This document shows positions 1-4,938 of a stretch of DNA of 6,631 nt, piece after piece. The stretch comes from an uncultured Faecalibacterium sp. GTDB lineage: Bacteria > Bacillota > Clostridia > Oscillospirales > Ruminococcaceae. Numbering within the stretch: the stretch's first letter is position 1; every line of letters begins with the position of its first letter. The translations under genes were made by a program, and so were the position numbers. The DNA lies in NCBI GenBank assembly GCA_937915335.1, contig CALDLZ010000428.1:1-6631 (forward strand). The letters are read 5' to 3'. Below the pieces are notes generated by a model. The model saw only the letters and a list, made by a program, of their open reading frames with translations, had not been told where the DNA came from and did no database searches.

Positions 1-1201
1 GGGCGGCATGGACGTCGTGCCCGATACCTACGAAATTTACGATTTCTGCCCCATCCAGCACCCGGCGGATGATGTCGCGGGCGGTCTGCTCACGACGCAT
101 TTCGAGTTCAAGTACCTCCACGACACTCTGCTCAAGCTGGACGAGCTGGGCCACGATATGCCCACCTTCTACAAGTATTTCGAGGAGTACACCGGCATCC
201 CCGTGGACAGCATCCCCATGAACGACCCCAAGGTGTACAGCCTGCTGACCAGCCCGGAAGCCCTGGGCGTGACCCCGGAGCAGATCGACAGCCAGACCGG
301 CACCTTCGGCATCCCGGAAATGGGCACCAACTTCGTGCGCGGAATGCTGGTGGAGGCCCGCCCCAAGAACTTTTCGGAGTTGATCCAGATCTCGGGCCTG
401 TCTCACGGCACCGATGTCTGGACGAACAACGCCGATGAGCTGATCCGCAGCGGCACCTGCACCATTGCGGAGGTCATTGGCTGCCGTGACAGTATCATGC
501 TCTACCTGCTCCGCAAGGGGCTGGAGCCCAAGATGGCCTTTGATATTATGGAGGCTGTCCGTAAGGGCAAGGTGGCAAAGGGCGGCTTCAAGCCCGGCTG
601 GGAGGAAGCCATGCGGGAGCACGATGTGCCTGACTGGTATATCGAGTCCTGCCGCAAGATCAAGTATATGTTCCCCAAGGCCCACGCCGTGGCCTACCTG
701 ATGAGCGCTATCCGGCTGATGTGGTTCAAAATTTACCGGCCTGCCGAGTTTTACGCCGTTTACTTCACCGTGCGCGGCGCCGATATCGACTACGAGGCCG
801 CCGTGGGCGGGCCTGCCGTGGCCCGTGCCCACATGGAGGCCGTGAAGCGCCGCCTGAAAGAGGAGAAGAACGCCAAGGACGAGGATGTGCTGGTCAGCCT
901 GCAGCTGGTCAACGAGATGCTGGCCCGCGGCTACGAGTTTCTGCCCATCGAGCTGGGCAAGAGCCGGGGTTCCAAGTATATCGTGGAGGACGGCAAGGTG
1001 CGCCTGCCGTTCTCGGCCCTGAAGGGCCTTGGCGGTGCCGCCGCCGACGCAATGGAGCGTGCCACCCTCGCCGGGCAGGAGTATATCTCGGTGGAGGAGC
1101 TCCAGCAGGCCACCGGTGTCACCAGCGCCGTGCTGGACAGCCTGCGCGCCGCCGGCGTGCTGGCCAACCTGCCCGAGAGCAGCCAGGTGAGTTTCTTCTG
1201 A
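1..1201 (+). CDS. polC: DNA polymerase III, PolC type, C-terminal part (5' end outside window)
   Basis: Replicative DNA polymerase of Bacillota, extending primers at the fork as part of the holoenzyme. The gene enters the window in frame (codons at 2-4 and 5-7 are GGC GGC); the methionine at 8 is internal, because the preceding codons continue the family's HPGG-type stretch. About 400 residues are visible of a family length near 1,400-1,450. Recognisable PolC blocks in order are IYDFCPIQHPADD, LDELGHDMPTF, TGTFGIPEMGT, ELIQISGLSHGTDVW, EVIGCRDSIM, DWYIESCRKIKYMFPKAHAVAY, and a C-terminal LESLP-like segment (LANLPESSQVSFF). They match the well-known Bacillus PolC closely from memory. The last five residues, QVSFF, sit where PolC normally carries its QLSLF-like beta-clamp-binding peptide. 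The polymerase active-site aspartates and the exonuclease domain lie upstream of the window. There is no frameshift. Identification is very secure. Confidence 0.97.
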   Translation, partial: GGMDVVPDTYEIYDFCPIQHPADDVAGGLLTTHFEFKYLHDTLLKLDELGHDMPTFYKYFEEYTGIPVDSIPMNDPKVYSLLTSPEALGVTPEQIDSQTGTFGIPEMGTNFVRGMLVEARPKNFSELIQISGLSHGTDVWTNNADELIRSGTCTIAEVIGCRDSIMLYLLRKGLEPKMAFDIMEAVRKGKVAKGGFKPGWEEAMREHDVPDWYIESCRKIKYMFPKAHAVAYLMSAIRLMWFKIYRPAEFYAVYFTVRGADIDYEAAVGGPAVARAHMEAVKRRLKEEKNAKDEDVLVSLQLVNEMLARGYEFLPIELGKSRGSKYIVEDGKVRLPFSALKGLGGAAADAMERATLAGQEYISVEELQQATGVTSAVLDSLRAAGVLANLPESSQVSFF

Positions 1202-1205
1202 GCCC

Positions 1206-1234
1206 TTGACTTTTGCAGGAAAGTTGCATATAAT
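1206..1234 (+). promoter_or_regulatory. Strong sigma-A-type promoter just after polC
   Basis: TTGACT (1206-1211) and a perfect TATAAT (1229-1234) are separated by exactly 17 bp. The predicted start is near 1241. It begins five bases beyond the polC stop codon and points away from it. The only thing downstream before a terminator is about 85 bases without a convincing ORF, so it most likely drives a small RNA. Confidence 0.75.
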
Positions 1235-1240
1235 AAGGGT

Positions 1241-1325
1241 GCGAAGGAATGATGTCGTTCTATAAGTTCACCCGAAGCAAAAGAAGGCCCCTCTCAGTAT
1301 GTGCCTGTACTGAGGGGGCTTTCAT
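1241..1325 (+). ncRNA. Candidate small RNA between polC and the MITE
   Basis: This is inferred from a near-consensus promoter (1206-1234) followed by a strong hairpin terminator (1283-1323), giving an RNA of about 85 nt; readthrough to the second terminator would give about 150 nt. Near the 5' end the bases 1247-1260 can form a small GAATG/CGTTC hairpin with a 4-nt loop, followed by an unpaired A-rich stretch. I do not recognise it as 6S, 4.5S, tmRNA or RNase P RNA, and the length is too short for most of these. A 27-codon ORF (1252-1335) exists, but it runs through the terminator stem and is poorly spaced from its AAGGA, so coding is unlikely. Confidence 0.4.
1283..1325 (+). terminator. Rho-independent terminator 1 (polC / small RNA)
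   Basis: The left arm GCCCC-T-CTCAGTA (1287-1299) pairs with TACTGAGGGGGC (1308-1319), with a single bulged T at 1292 and an 8-nt loop. Flanking G/A and T bases (1283-1286 with 1320-1323) can extend the stem to about 16 bp. A short T-rich tail (TTTCATTT) follows. There is no other hairpin between the polC stop and this one, so it probably ends polC transcripts as well as the short RNA. Confidence 0.75.
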
Positions 1326-1330
1326 TTATC

Positions 1331-1344
1331 TGTAAATATTTACA
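1331..1344. repeat. Perfect 14-bp AT palindrome between the two terminators
   Basis: TGTAAATATTTACA is perfectly palindromic. It lies after terminator 1 and before terminator 2. It could be a dimeric repressor/activator site, or a weak extra RNA hairpin in the readthrough transcript. No promoter is positioned for it to control in an obvious way, so its role is open. Confidence 0.5.
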
Positions 1345-1349
1345 AATAG

Positions 1350-1390
1350 GAACTCCCTCCGGTGTGTGAGTACCGAAGGGACTTCTTTTT
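1350..1390 (+). terminator. Rho-independent terminator 2
   Basis: The arms 1350-1362 (GAACTCCCTCCGG) and 1372-1385 (ACCGAAGGGACTTC) form a stem interrupted by two mismatches, with a short GTGTGAG-type loop, followed directly by TTTTT (1386-1390). It acts as a second, backup stop 25 bases after terminator 1. Confidence 0.7.
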
Positions 1391-1405
1391 ATGATTAGGT
1401 TTCGT

Positions 1406-1657
1406 CTTTGTACAACCTCTCAGCCTTCGCTAACGCTCGGCAGCTCCCCTAGTAGGGGAGCCCTTGGCAGGCCGTCACGTTTTCGTGGTTTGGCGCTTCG
1501 CTCCTGTTTGCACTGCTGGCGCAAAGCCTTTACCCCTGCGGCAGGTGCCGGTTTTGGAGCCGATAGGCGATTATTGCGAAAAATGAACCCTATGCCAAGG
1601 CCTCCCCTACTAGGGGAGGTGGCATTGCGTCAGCAATGACGGAGAGGTTGTACGAAG
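1406..1657. mobile_element. MITE-like palindromic interspersed element with terminal inverted repeats
   Basis: The outer inverted repeats are 1406-1421 and 1642-1657, 15 of 16 bases matching, with the core GTACAACCTCTC. Inside each end is a near-palindrome: CTCCCCTAGTAGGGGAG (1444-1460) on the left and CCTCCCCTACTAGGGGAGG (1601-1619) on the right. These are followed inward by CCTTGGCA (left) and TGCCAAGG (right), so the imperfect terminal repeats extend about 60 bp. A further perfect hairpin CATTGC-GTCA-GCAATG lies at 1623-1638, and CACG/CGTG at 1476-1487. There is no transposase and no credible ORF. A TA dinucleotide sits at each end (1411-1412, 1651-1652), compatible with a TA-targeting transposase of the IS630/Tc1 kind, but no clear longer target duplication is visible. 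It ends 12 bp from the stop codon of the phosphate transporter gene and thus supplies that gene's 3' untranslated region. Elements of this style are multicopy in Faecalibacterium-like genomes; that part is recollection. Confidence 0.75.
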
Positions 1658-1669
1658 GGCCAGCTGCCC

Positions 1670-3454
1670 TTACGCTTCCTTCTCCATGGTCTCCAGCGGG
1701 GCAAGGTACTCCTTGCGGCACTCCTCATACATGAGGGAGTACTCCTTGCTGGGGTTGTGGTGCATCAGGCTCTTGAGGGTGTGGGAATCGTAATCGTCGC
1801 CCTCACTGGTGCCCACCAGACGGGCCGCCACGTTGGAGCAGTGGTCGGAGATGCGCTCCACGTTGTTCAGCACATCGAGGAAAACCACGCCGGTATCGAT
1901 GGAGCAGATGCCATCCTTCAGACGCTTGATGTGGCCGTCACGGAGCTTTTCCACCAGAATGTCGATGACCTCTTCCAGCGGCTCCACCTGACGGGCCAGG
2001 GCGATGTCCTCGTTTTCGAATGCATCGTTGGTGCGGTTCAGGATCTGCTCCAGGGCGGCATCCAGCAGCTTGAGCTCACGTTTGGCAACCTCGCTGAAGG
2101 AAGCCTCTTTCTCGTAGAGCTCCACGGCCTTTTCCTGGATGTTTACGGCGTAGTCGCCGATACGCTCGAACTCGGTGACGAAGTTCAGCAGCTCGGTCAC
2201 GGCGTGGCTCTCGTCGTCGCCCAGCTCCTGGTCGGTCAGCTTGATAAGGTAGTTGGAGATCTCGACCTCCATCCGGTCGATGAGATTCTCACGCACGTTG
2301 ATGGCGCTCACCACGTCCTCGTCCATCTTGAGCAGCAGGGGATTGGCCAGGCTCACGTTGCGGGCGGCACGGCGGGACATCTTGACCACGGCGTTCTTGG
2401 CCTGCTGCAGAGCCACGGCGGGGCTCTTGAACAGACGCTCGTCCAGCACGGGCATACTCATTTCCTGCGCTTCCTCGGGGCTGTCGGGCACCGTGAGCAT
2501 GGCCAGCTTGGACAGCAGCTTGCTGAAGGGCAGGAACAGCAGCATCGCCGCCACGCTGGACAGGGTATGGATGTTCGCAATAGAGCTCTTGTTCATCACG
2601 TCGCCCCACATCGGGATGCCGATGGTGTAGCGCACGGCGTAGATGACGGCCAGCAGCACACAGCTGCCGATGATGTTGAAGTACAGGTGGATGAGGGCGG
2701 CGCGCTTGCCGTCCTTGGAGGAGCCGCCGATGGTCAGCAGGGGAGTGAAGGCGGTGCCGATGTGAGCACCCAGGATGATGGGAATGGCCGAGCCAAAGGT
2801 GACAAGGCCGGTGCTGGACAGCGCCTGCAAAATACCCACCGAGGCGGAGGACGACTGGATCACGACGGTGACGATCATGCCCACCAGCACGCCCAGAATG
2901 GGGTTGGTCATGCTGACGAACAGCTCCTGGAAGGCGGGGCTTTCCCGCAGGGGGGAAACGCCGGTATCCATCAGGCTCATGCCCGTGAAGAGGATGCCAA
3001 AGCCCAGCATGATCTGGCCGATGTTCTTCTTCTTGGCATTGCGCAGGAACACATAAAAAATGCAGCCGATGAACGCCACCACGGGCGCGAAGGTCTTGGG
3101 CTGGATGAGGGTCAGCCAAAGGCTGTCACCCGAGATATCCGCCATGCGGATGAGCTGACCGGTGACAGTCGTACCAATGTTCGCACCCATGATGACGCCG
3201 ACCGACTGCGTCAGGGTCATAATACCAGAGTTGACAAGGCCGACACAGATGACGACCGTACCAGCAGAGGACTGGATGACACCGGTGATGAGGGTGCCGA
3301 AAATAACACCCTTGATGGTGGAGGAGGTCAGCTTTTGCAGCACGCCCTGCATCTTGCCGCCCGCCAGCTTTTCCAGGCCGGCACCCATGATCGACATACC
3401 ATAGAGGAACAGCGCAATACCGCCCAACAGTGAGGTGATGTGTGTGATATCCAT
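1670..3454 (-). CDS. Na/Pi cotransporter family protein with PhoU-like domain
   Basis: This is a membrane phosphate transporter of the NptA / Na+-Pi cotransporter II-related family (YjbB-like), predicted to bring in or export inorganic phosphate coupled to sodium. Residues 1-310 form two repeated halves rich in hydrophobic segments. Each half carries the family signature: GVIQSSAGT at 58-66 with GANIGTT at 90-96, and VVIQSSSASVG at 197-207 with GAHIGTA at 229-235. Residues about 340-560 are a soluble helical domain with two PhoU-type repeats, marked by FERIGDYAVNI (429-439) and NVERISDHCSNVA (531-543). The 594-residue length is normal for the transporter-PhoU fusion. The start is secure: an AGGAGT ribosome binding site (3461-3466) lies 6 bases before the ATG at 3454. 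The gene stands alone, with its own upstream AT-rich control region and a MITE-like element immediately after its stop codon. The PhoU part probably gates transport or senses phosphate status (inference). It is not the pstSCAB system, and nothing indicates inactivation. Confidence 0.95.
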   Translation of the reverse strand: MDITHITSLLGGIALFLYGMSIMGAGLEKLAGGKMQGVLQKLTSSTIKGVIFGTLITGVIQSSAGTVVICVGLVNSGIMTLTQSVGVIMGANIGTTVTGQLIRMADISGDSLWLTLIQPKTFAPVVAFIGCIFYVFLRNAKKKNIGQIMLGFGILFTGMSLMDTGVSPLRESPAFQELFVSMTNPILGVLVGMIVTVVIQSSSASVGILQALSSTGLVTFGSAIPIILGAHIGTAFTPLLTIGGSSKDGKRAALIHLYFNIIGSCVLLAVIYAVRYTIGIPMWGDVMNKSSIANIHTLSSVAAMLLFLPFSKLLSKLAMLTVPDSPEEAQEMSMPVLDERLFKSPAVALQQAKNAVVKMSRRAARNVSLANPLLLKMDEDVVSAINVRENLIDRMEVEISNYLIKLTDQELGDDESHAVTELLNFVTEFERIGDYAVNIQEKAVELYEKEASFSEVAKRELKLLDAALEQILNRTNDAFENEDIALARQVEPLEEVIDILVEKLRDGHIKRLKDGICSIDTGVVFLDVLNNVERISDHCSNVAARLVGTSEGDDYDSHTLKSLMHHNPSKEYSLMYEECRKEYLAPLETMEKEA

Positions 3455-3495
3455 CTCGATACTCCTAAAACTTCCTTTTGCTCTGAAAACAAACT

Positions 3496-3540
3496 AAGGA
3501 CGGCCGTCCGGGGCTCTCTGGCCCGAACGCCATCCTTTTT
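3496..3540 (-). promoter_or_regulatory. Leader hairpin of the Na/Pi transporter mRNA / plus-strand terminator
   Basis: The arms 3496-3512 and 3522-3537 pair with two mismatches and one bulge around a 9-nt loop (3513-3521). On the minus strand this hairpin would occupy the very 5' end of the transporter mRNA. On the plus strand it is followed by a T-tract (3536-3540) and looks like a terminator, although no rightward gene precedes it. It may stabilise the leader or block antisense transcription into the promoter; both are inferences. Confidence 0.45.
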
Positions 3541-3570
3541 ATTATAGCATTGATTCCCCTCGAACAACAA
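3541..3570 (-). promoter_or_regulatory. Probable promoter of the Na/Pi cotransporter gene
   Basis: On the minus strand there is a perfect TATAAT (+ strand 3541-3546) with TTGTTG (3565-3570) 18 bp upstream. The -35 is weak (TTG only), as expected for an activator-dependent promoter. The predicted start is near 3534, giving a leader of about 80 nt. A better -35 hexamer, TTGACA, lies further up at 3628-3633, but the hexamer 17 bp downstream of it (AGAAAT) is a poor -10. Confidence 0.55.
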
Positions 3571-3577
3571 GCTTTAT

Positions 3578-3667
3578 TTTACATGTTTTTTGCATTTTTT
3601 CTGTATTTCTTCGCAATTTCGCAGGTTTGTCAACGCTTCTTTTCTTAGATTTTACAAGCATTTTACA
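3578..3667. promoter_or_regulatory. Pho-box-like TTTACA repeats upstream of the phosphate transporter
   Basis: TTTACA (3651-3656) and TTTACA (3662-3667) are separated by exactly 5 bases. Closer to the promoter, TTTACA (3578-3583) and TTTGCA (3589-3594) show the same 5-base gap. An 11-bp period of TT(A/C/T)ACA-like hexamers is the known PhoP-box pattern of Bacillus subtilis. Here the hexamers read on the plus strand, opposite to the gene, and the region is AT-rich, so chance occurrence is possible. The link to a phosphate gene makes it worth recording. Confidence 0.3.
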
Positions 3668-3685
3668 TTTGCGGCGTCTTTGCAT

Positions 3686-3708
3686 GTTCCCGGGAACTTT
3701 CCGGGAAA
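3686..3708. repeat. Two adjacent palindromes (GTTCCCGGGAAC and TTTCCGGGAAA)
   Basis: GTTCCCGGGAAC (3686-3697) is a perfect palindrome. It is followed directly by TTTCCGGGAAA (3698-3708), palindromic around a central G. The centres are about 11.5 bp apart, close to one helical turn, which would suit two dimers of a regulator on one DNA face. As RNA on the minus strand the same bases could form a TTCCCGG/CCGGGAA hairpin 31-53 bases after the 40-aa ROF's stop codon, but it has no U-tract. Confidence 0.4.
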
Positions 3709-3738
3709 ACAGCAACGCCAGCTTGTCACGGCACCCGG

Positions 3739-3861
3739 TCACGCGGCATCGTCCAGCTCCTCCATGGCCTCCCGCACCGTGTCCGCCGAGAAGAGGAACA
3801 CCCCGCCCCGGGTGTAGACCTCCACATGGCTGCCAACATATCTGATCTCGTAATCACTCAT
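3739..3861 (-). CDS. Small hypothetical protein, 40 aa
   Basis: The ORF reads MSDYEIRYVGSHVEVYTRGG followed by a hydrophobic VFLFS segment and an acidic helix ending EELDDAA. The start is strongly supported: GGAGGG lies about 6 bases before the ATG, and an extended -10 promoter sits a further 55 bp up. Codons are GC-rich at third positions, like the neighbouring genes. Predicted structure is two or three short beta strands followed by one amphipathic helix; there is no transmembrane segment or signal peptide. I do not recognise a family. It is transcribed as its own unit, upstream of and in the same direction as the phosphate transporter gene but about 285 bp away. Function unknown. It could also be a leader-type regulatory peptide. 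Confidence 0.65.
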   Translation of the reverse strand: MSDYEIRYVGSHVEVYTRGGVFLFSADTVREAMEELDDAA

Positions 3862-3916
3862 GGTGTTCCCTCCTGTCATGGGGCCCGTAAAAGGGCCGGT
3901 TTTGTTCGACAAGGAG

Positions 3917-3925
3917 AGTATAGCA
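3917..3925 (-). promoter_or_regulatory. Extended -10 promoter for the 40-aa ORF
   Basis: On the minus strand TGCTATACT gives a TGn extension plus the -10 hexamer TATACT (+ strand 3917-3922). No good -35 is seen at 16-18 bp, which is tolerable for an extended -10. Between the predicted start (about 3910) and the ribosome binding site there is a GGCCC/GGGCC hairpin (3882-3897, 6-nt loop) that could influence translation or early termination. Confidence 0.5.
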
Positions 3926-3966
3926 GATCAGTGGTACGATAAGGGGGACTTTCGAAGCATGGGACT

Positions 3967-4010
3967 AAAAAATCTCTCCGTCAACCGGGAAACCCTGACG
4001 GAGAGATTTT
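3967..4010 (-). terminator. Strong terminator after the GNAT/86-aa operon
   Basis: A 15-bp perfect stem, AAAATCTCTCCGTCA (3969-3983) with TGACGGAGAGATTTT (3996-4010), closes a 12-nt loop. In the minus-strand direction it is followed by a run of T (from the A-run 3967-3972). It begins two bases after the 86-aa gene's stop codon. The A/T ends on both sides make it potentially bidirectional. Confidence 0.9.
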
Positions 4011-4012
4011 GA

Positions 4013-4273
4013 TCAGGCAGGCATGTTATTGCTCCGCTCGCTCCTCACAATGCCGAGGAACGGCGGGACGGCGGCGCGCTGCTGGCCCTTTTCGTGGGCC
4101 TTCTTCAGCTGGTACTCATGGCAGGCAACGGCATCAATGAAATCCCGCTCTTTCTGGGTGGCATGGTAATAGTCCGTGTGGAAACGCTTGCAGACAGCAA
4201 ACAGCGTGTCGAGGTAGTCCATCGTCTCGTCCGACATGGGGGCAACCTGTAATTCGGGCTCGTGGTTCAACAT
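4013..4273 (-). CDS. Hypothetical protein, 86 aa, partner of the GNAT gene
   Basis: This is a small, soluble, charged, mainly helical protein starting MLNHEPELQVAPMSDETMDY. Its core is LDTLFAVCKRFHTDYYHATQ then KERDFIDAVACHEYQLKKAHE, with aromatic and His residues clustered at 31-37 (FHTDYYH). There is no membrane segment, signal or metal-binding CxxC motif. The start was set at 4273 because GGGAGGG (4279-4285) lies 5 bases upstream; a longer in-frame reading from 4330 would overlap the preceding gene and has no ribosome binding site. It follows the GNAT gene after a 16-bp gap and ends at a strong terminator, so the two are one operon. I do not recognise the family. It could be a binding partner, substrate or regulator of the acetyltransferase (inference). 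Confidence 0.8.
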   Translation of the reverse strand: MLNHEPELQVAPMSDETMDYLDTLFAVCKRFHTDYYHATQKERDFIDAVACHEYQLKKAHEKGQQRAAVPPFLGIVRSERSNNMPA

Positions 4274-4289
4274 AAAATCCCTCCCGTTC

Positions 4290-4802
4290 TCAGGATAGAT
4301 AGGTACTGAAAATAGCCTGTGCACCTTCATCGGCCAGCATCAGGAGCTTGGGTCCGCCGGAAAAGGGCTGGAAGATGGGCACGGCATGGAAATCGTGGAC
4401 ATAATGCTCGTAAAGCTCGTCGGTCTTGGCGGCAAAGGTGACAACACCGCCATGCCCGCTGTCGATAGAAAGCTGGATGCCATAGGCGATCATCATCCGC
4501 CCGATACCGGAATATTTCCGGTTGACCGTAAAGGTCGGGTTGCTCTGTGGGTGCGCTTCCATGTTGGCAATGAAGATGGAAATGCCGTGCTCATCCTCAC
4601 GGTAGGCACCCAGAGCAACGATCTCACCCGAATCCGTTTTGGCAACATATTTTTCCAGCTTGGGGTCACGGATGAACTCGCTCGTCCAATCGGACTGCCA
4701 ACCGTTCTTGGTTGCCAGCAGGTCAGCCTGCACAGCGGGGACAATCTCAATGGGAACGACCGTTCCGGTTGCGTTCTCTGTGATGAAGTATTGAAGCAGC
4801 AT
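4290..4802 (-). CDS. GNAT-fold N-acetyltransferase-like protein, 170 aa
   Basis: This is a predicted acetyl-CoA-dependent acyltransferase of the GNAT superfamily; the substrate is unknown. Using the start at 4802, the middle shows the expected pattern: a strand (GEIVALGAYRED, 59-70), a second strand (GISIFIANMEAH, 73-84), then the acetyl-CoA loop region NRKYSGIGRMMIAYGIQLS (94-112) with KxxGxG at 96-101. A VVTFAAKTDELYEHY strand-helix unit (120-134) follows, with tyrosines in the place GNATs often keep one. The first pyrophosphate-loop residue is Lys rather than the usual Gln/Arg, though an Arg is next to it. The start was chosen because AAAGGGG (4811-4817) lies 8 bases upstream; the ATG at 4823 has no ribosome binding site and would fall before the predicted transcript start. 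It is first gene of an operon with the 86-aa ORF and divergent from the RepA-like ATPase gene. The family call is fairly safe; the role is not known. Confidence 0.82.
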   Translation of the reverse strand: MLLQYFITENATGTVVPIEIVPAVQADLLATKNGWQSDWTSEFIRDPKLEKYVAKTDSGEIVALGAYREDEHGISIFIANMEAHPQSNPTFTVNRKYSGIGRMMIAYGIQLSIDSGHGGVVTFAAKTDELYEHYVHDFHAVPIFQPFSGGPKLLMLADEGAQAIFSTYLS

Positions 4803-4825
4803 CCATTCAACCCCTTTCTGCATTC

Positions 4826-4854
4826 ATTTTATCACGGGAAAGTGAAAAACGCAA
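4826..4854 (-). promoter_or_regulatory. Promoter of the GNAT/86-aa operon
   Basis: On the minus strand TTGCGT (4849-4854) and TAAAAT (4826-4831) are 17 bp apart. The predicted start near 4819 leaves a leader of about 17 nt that just contains the AGAAAGGGG ribosome binding site. This supports the 4802 start codon. Confidence 0.5.
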
Positions 4855-4931
4855 CTTTTCAATGGCTTTTCCTTCACTTTTCGCTCGAAAAATCAACAGA
4901 ACATAGTTGTTGACGGAACATCTTTTTGTTG
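4839..4931. promoter_or_regulatory. Cluster of short inverted and direct repeats between divergent promoters (putative operators)
   Basis: There are three patterns. (1) AAAGTGAA (4839-4846) and TTCACTTT (4873-4880) are inverted and flank the -35 of the leftward promoter. (2) TCAACA (4893-4898) and TGTTGA (4908-4913) are inverted with a 9-base gap and overlap the -35 of the rightward promoter. (3) GAACAT followed by TTGTTG occurs twice in direct orientation, at 4899-4912 and 4916-4931. Together they suggest repressor sites that could co-regulate the two divergent units. Individually each is short. Confidence 0.35.
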
Positions 4932-4938
4932 TTACACT
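4910..4938 (+). promoter_or_regulatory. Promoter of the RepA-like ATPase gene
   Basis: TTGACG (4910-4915) and TACACT (4933-4938) are separated by 17 bp, with a predicted start near 4945. That gives a 40-nt leader containing AAAGGAG (4971-4977). An upstream in-frame ATG at 4907 lies inside this promoter and so cannot be the translation start. Confidence 0.7.

Noticed and set aside
1252..1335. 27-codon ORF starting ATG TCG TTC after the polC promoter
   Set aside because: It runs through the terminator stem, its AAGGA is only about 3 bases from the ATG, and the translation has no protein-like pattern. A small RNA is the better reading.
1391..1639. 82-aa plus-strand ORF
   Set aside because: It lies entirely in the palindromic MITE-like element; the translation simply reflects the repeats.
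1757..3433. 558-aa plus-strand open frame
   Set aside because: It is a long shadow on the opposite strand of the Na/Pi transporter. It is extremely His/Gly/Asp/Gln rich, with no domain and no ribosome binding site; the transporter on the other strand is unambiguous.
3542..3742. 66-aa Lys/Arg-rich minus-strand ORF that begins with a GTG overlapping the 40-aa ORF's stop codon
   Set aside because: The 4-base overlap hinted at translational coupling, but the frame runs through the AT-rich regulatory region, its composition mirrors base content, it has no ribosome binding site, and its stop lies inside the transporter's -10 box.
4013..4330. 105-aa version of the 86-aa gene starting at 4330
   Set aside because: It would overlap the GNAT gene by 41 bases and lacks a ribosome binding site; GGGAGGG is perfectly placed for the start at 4273.
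4803..4823. Upstream GNAT start at 4823
   Set aside because: There is no ribosome binding site, and the codon lies ahead of the predicted transcription start; AAAGGGG is placed for the ATG at 4802.
4386..4913. 175-aa plus-strand ORF opposite the GNAT gene
   Set aside because: No ribosome binding site or recognisable motif; the opposite strand has a recognisable GNAT fold with promoter and start signals.
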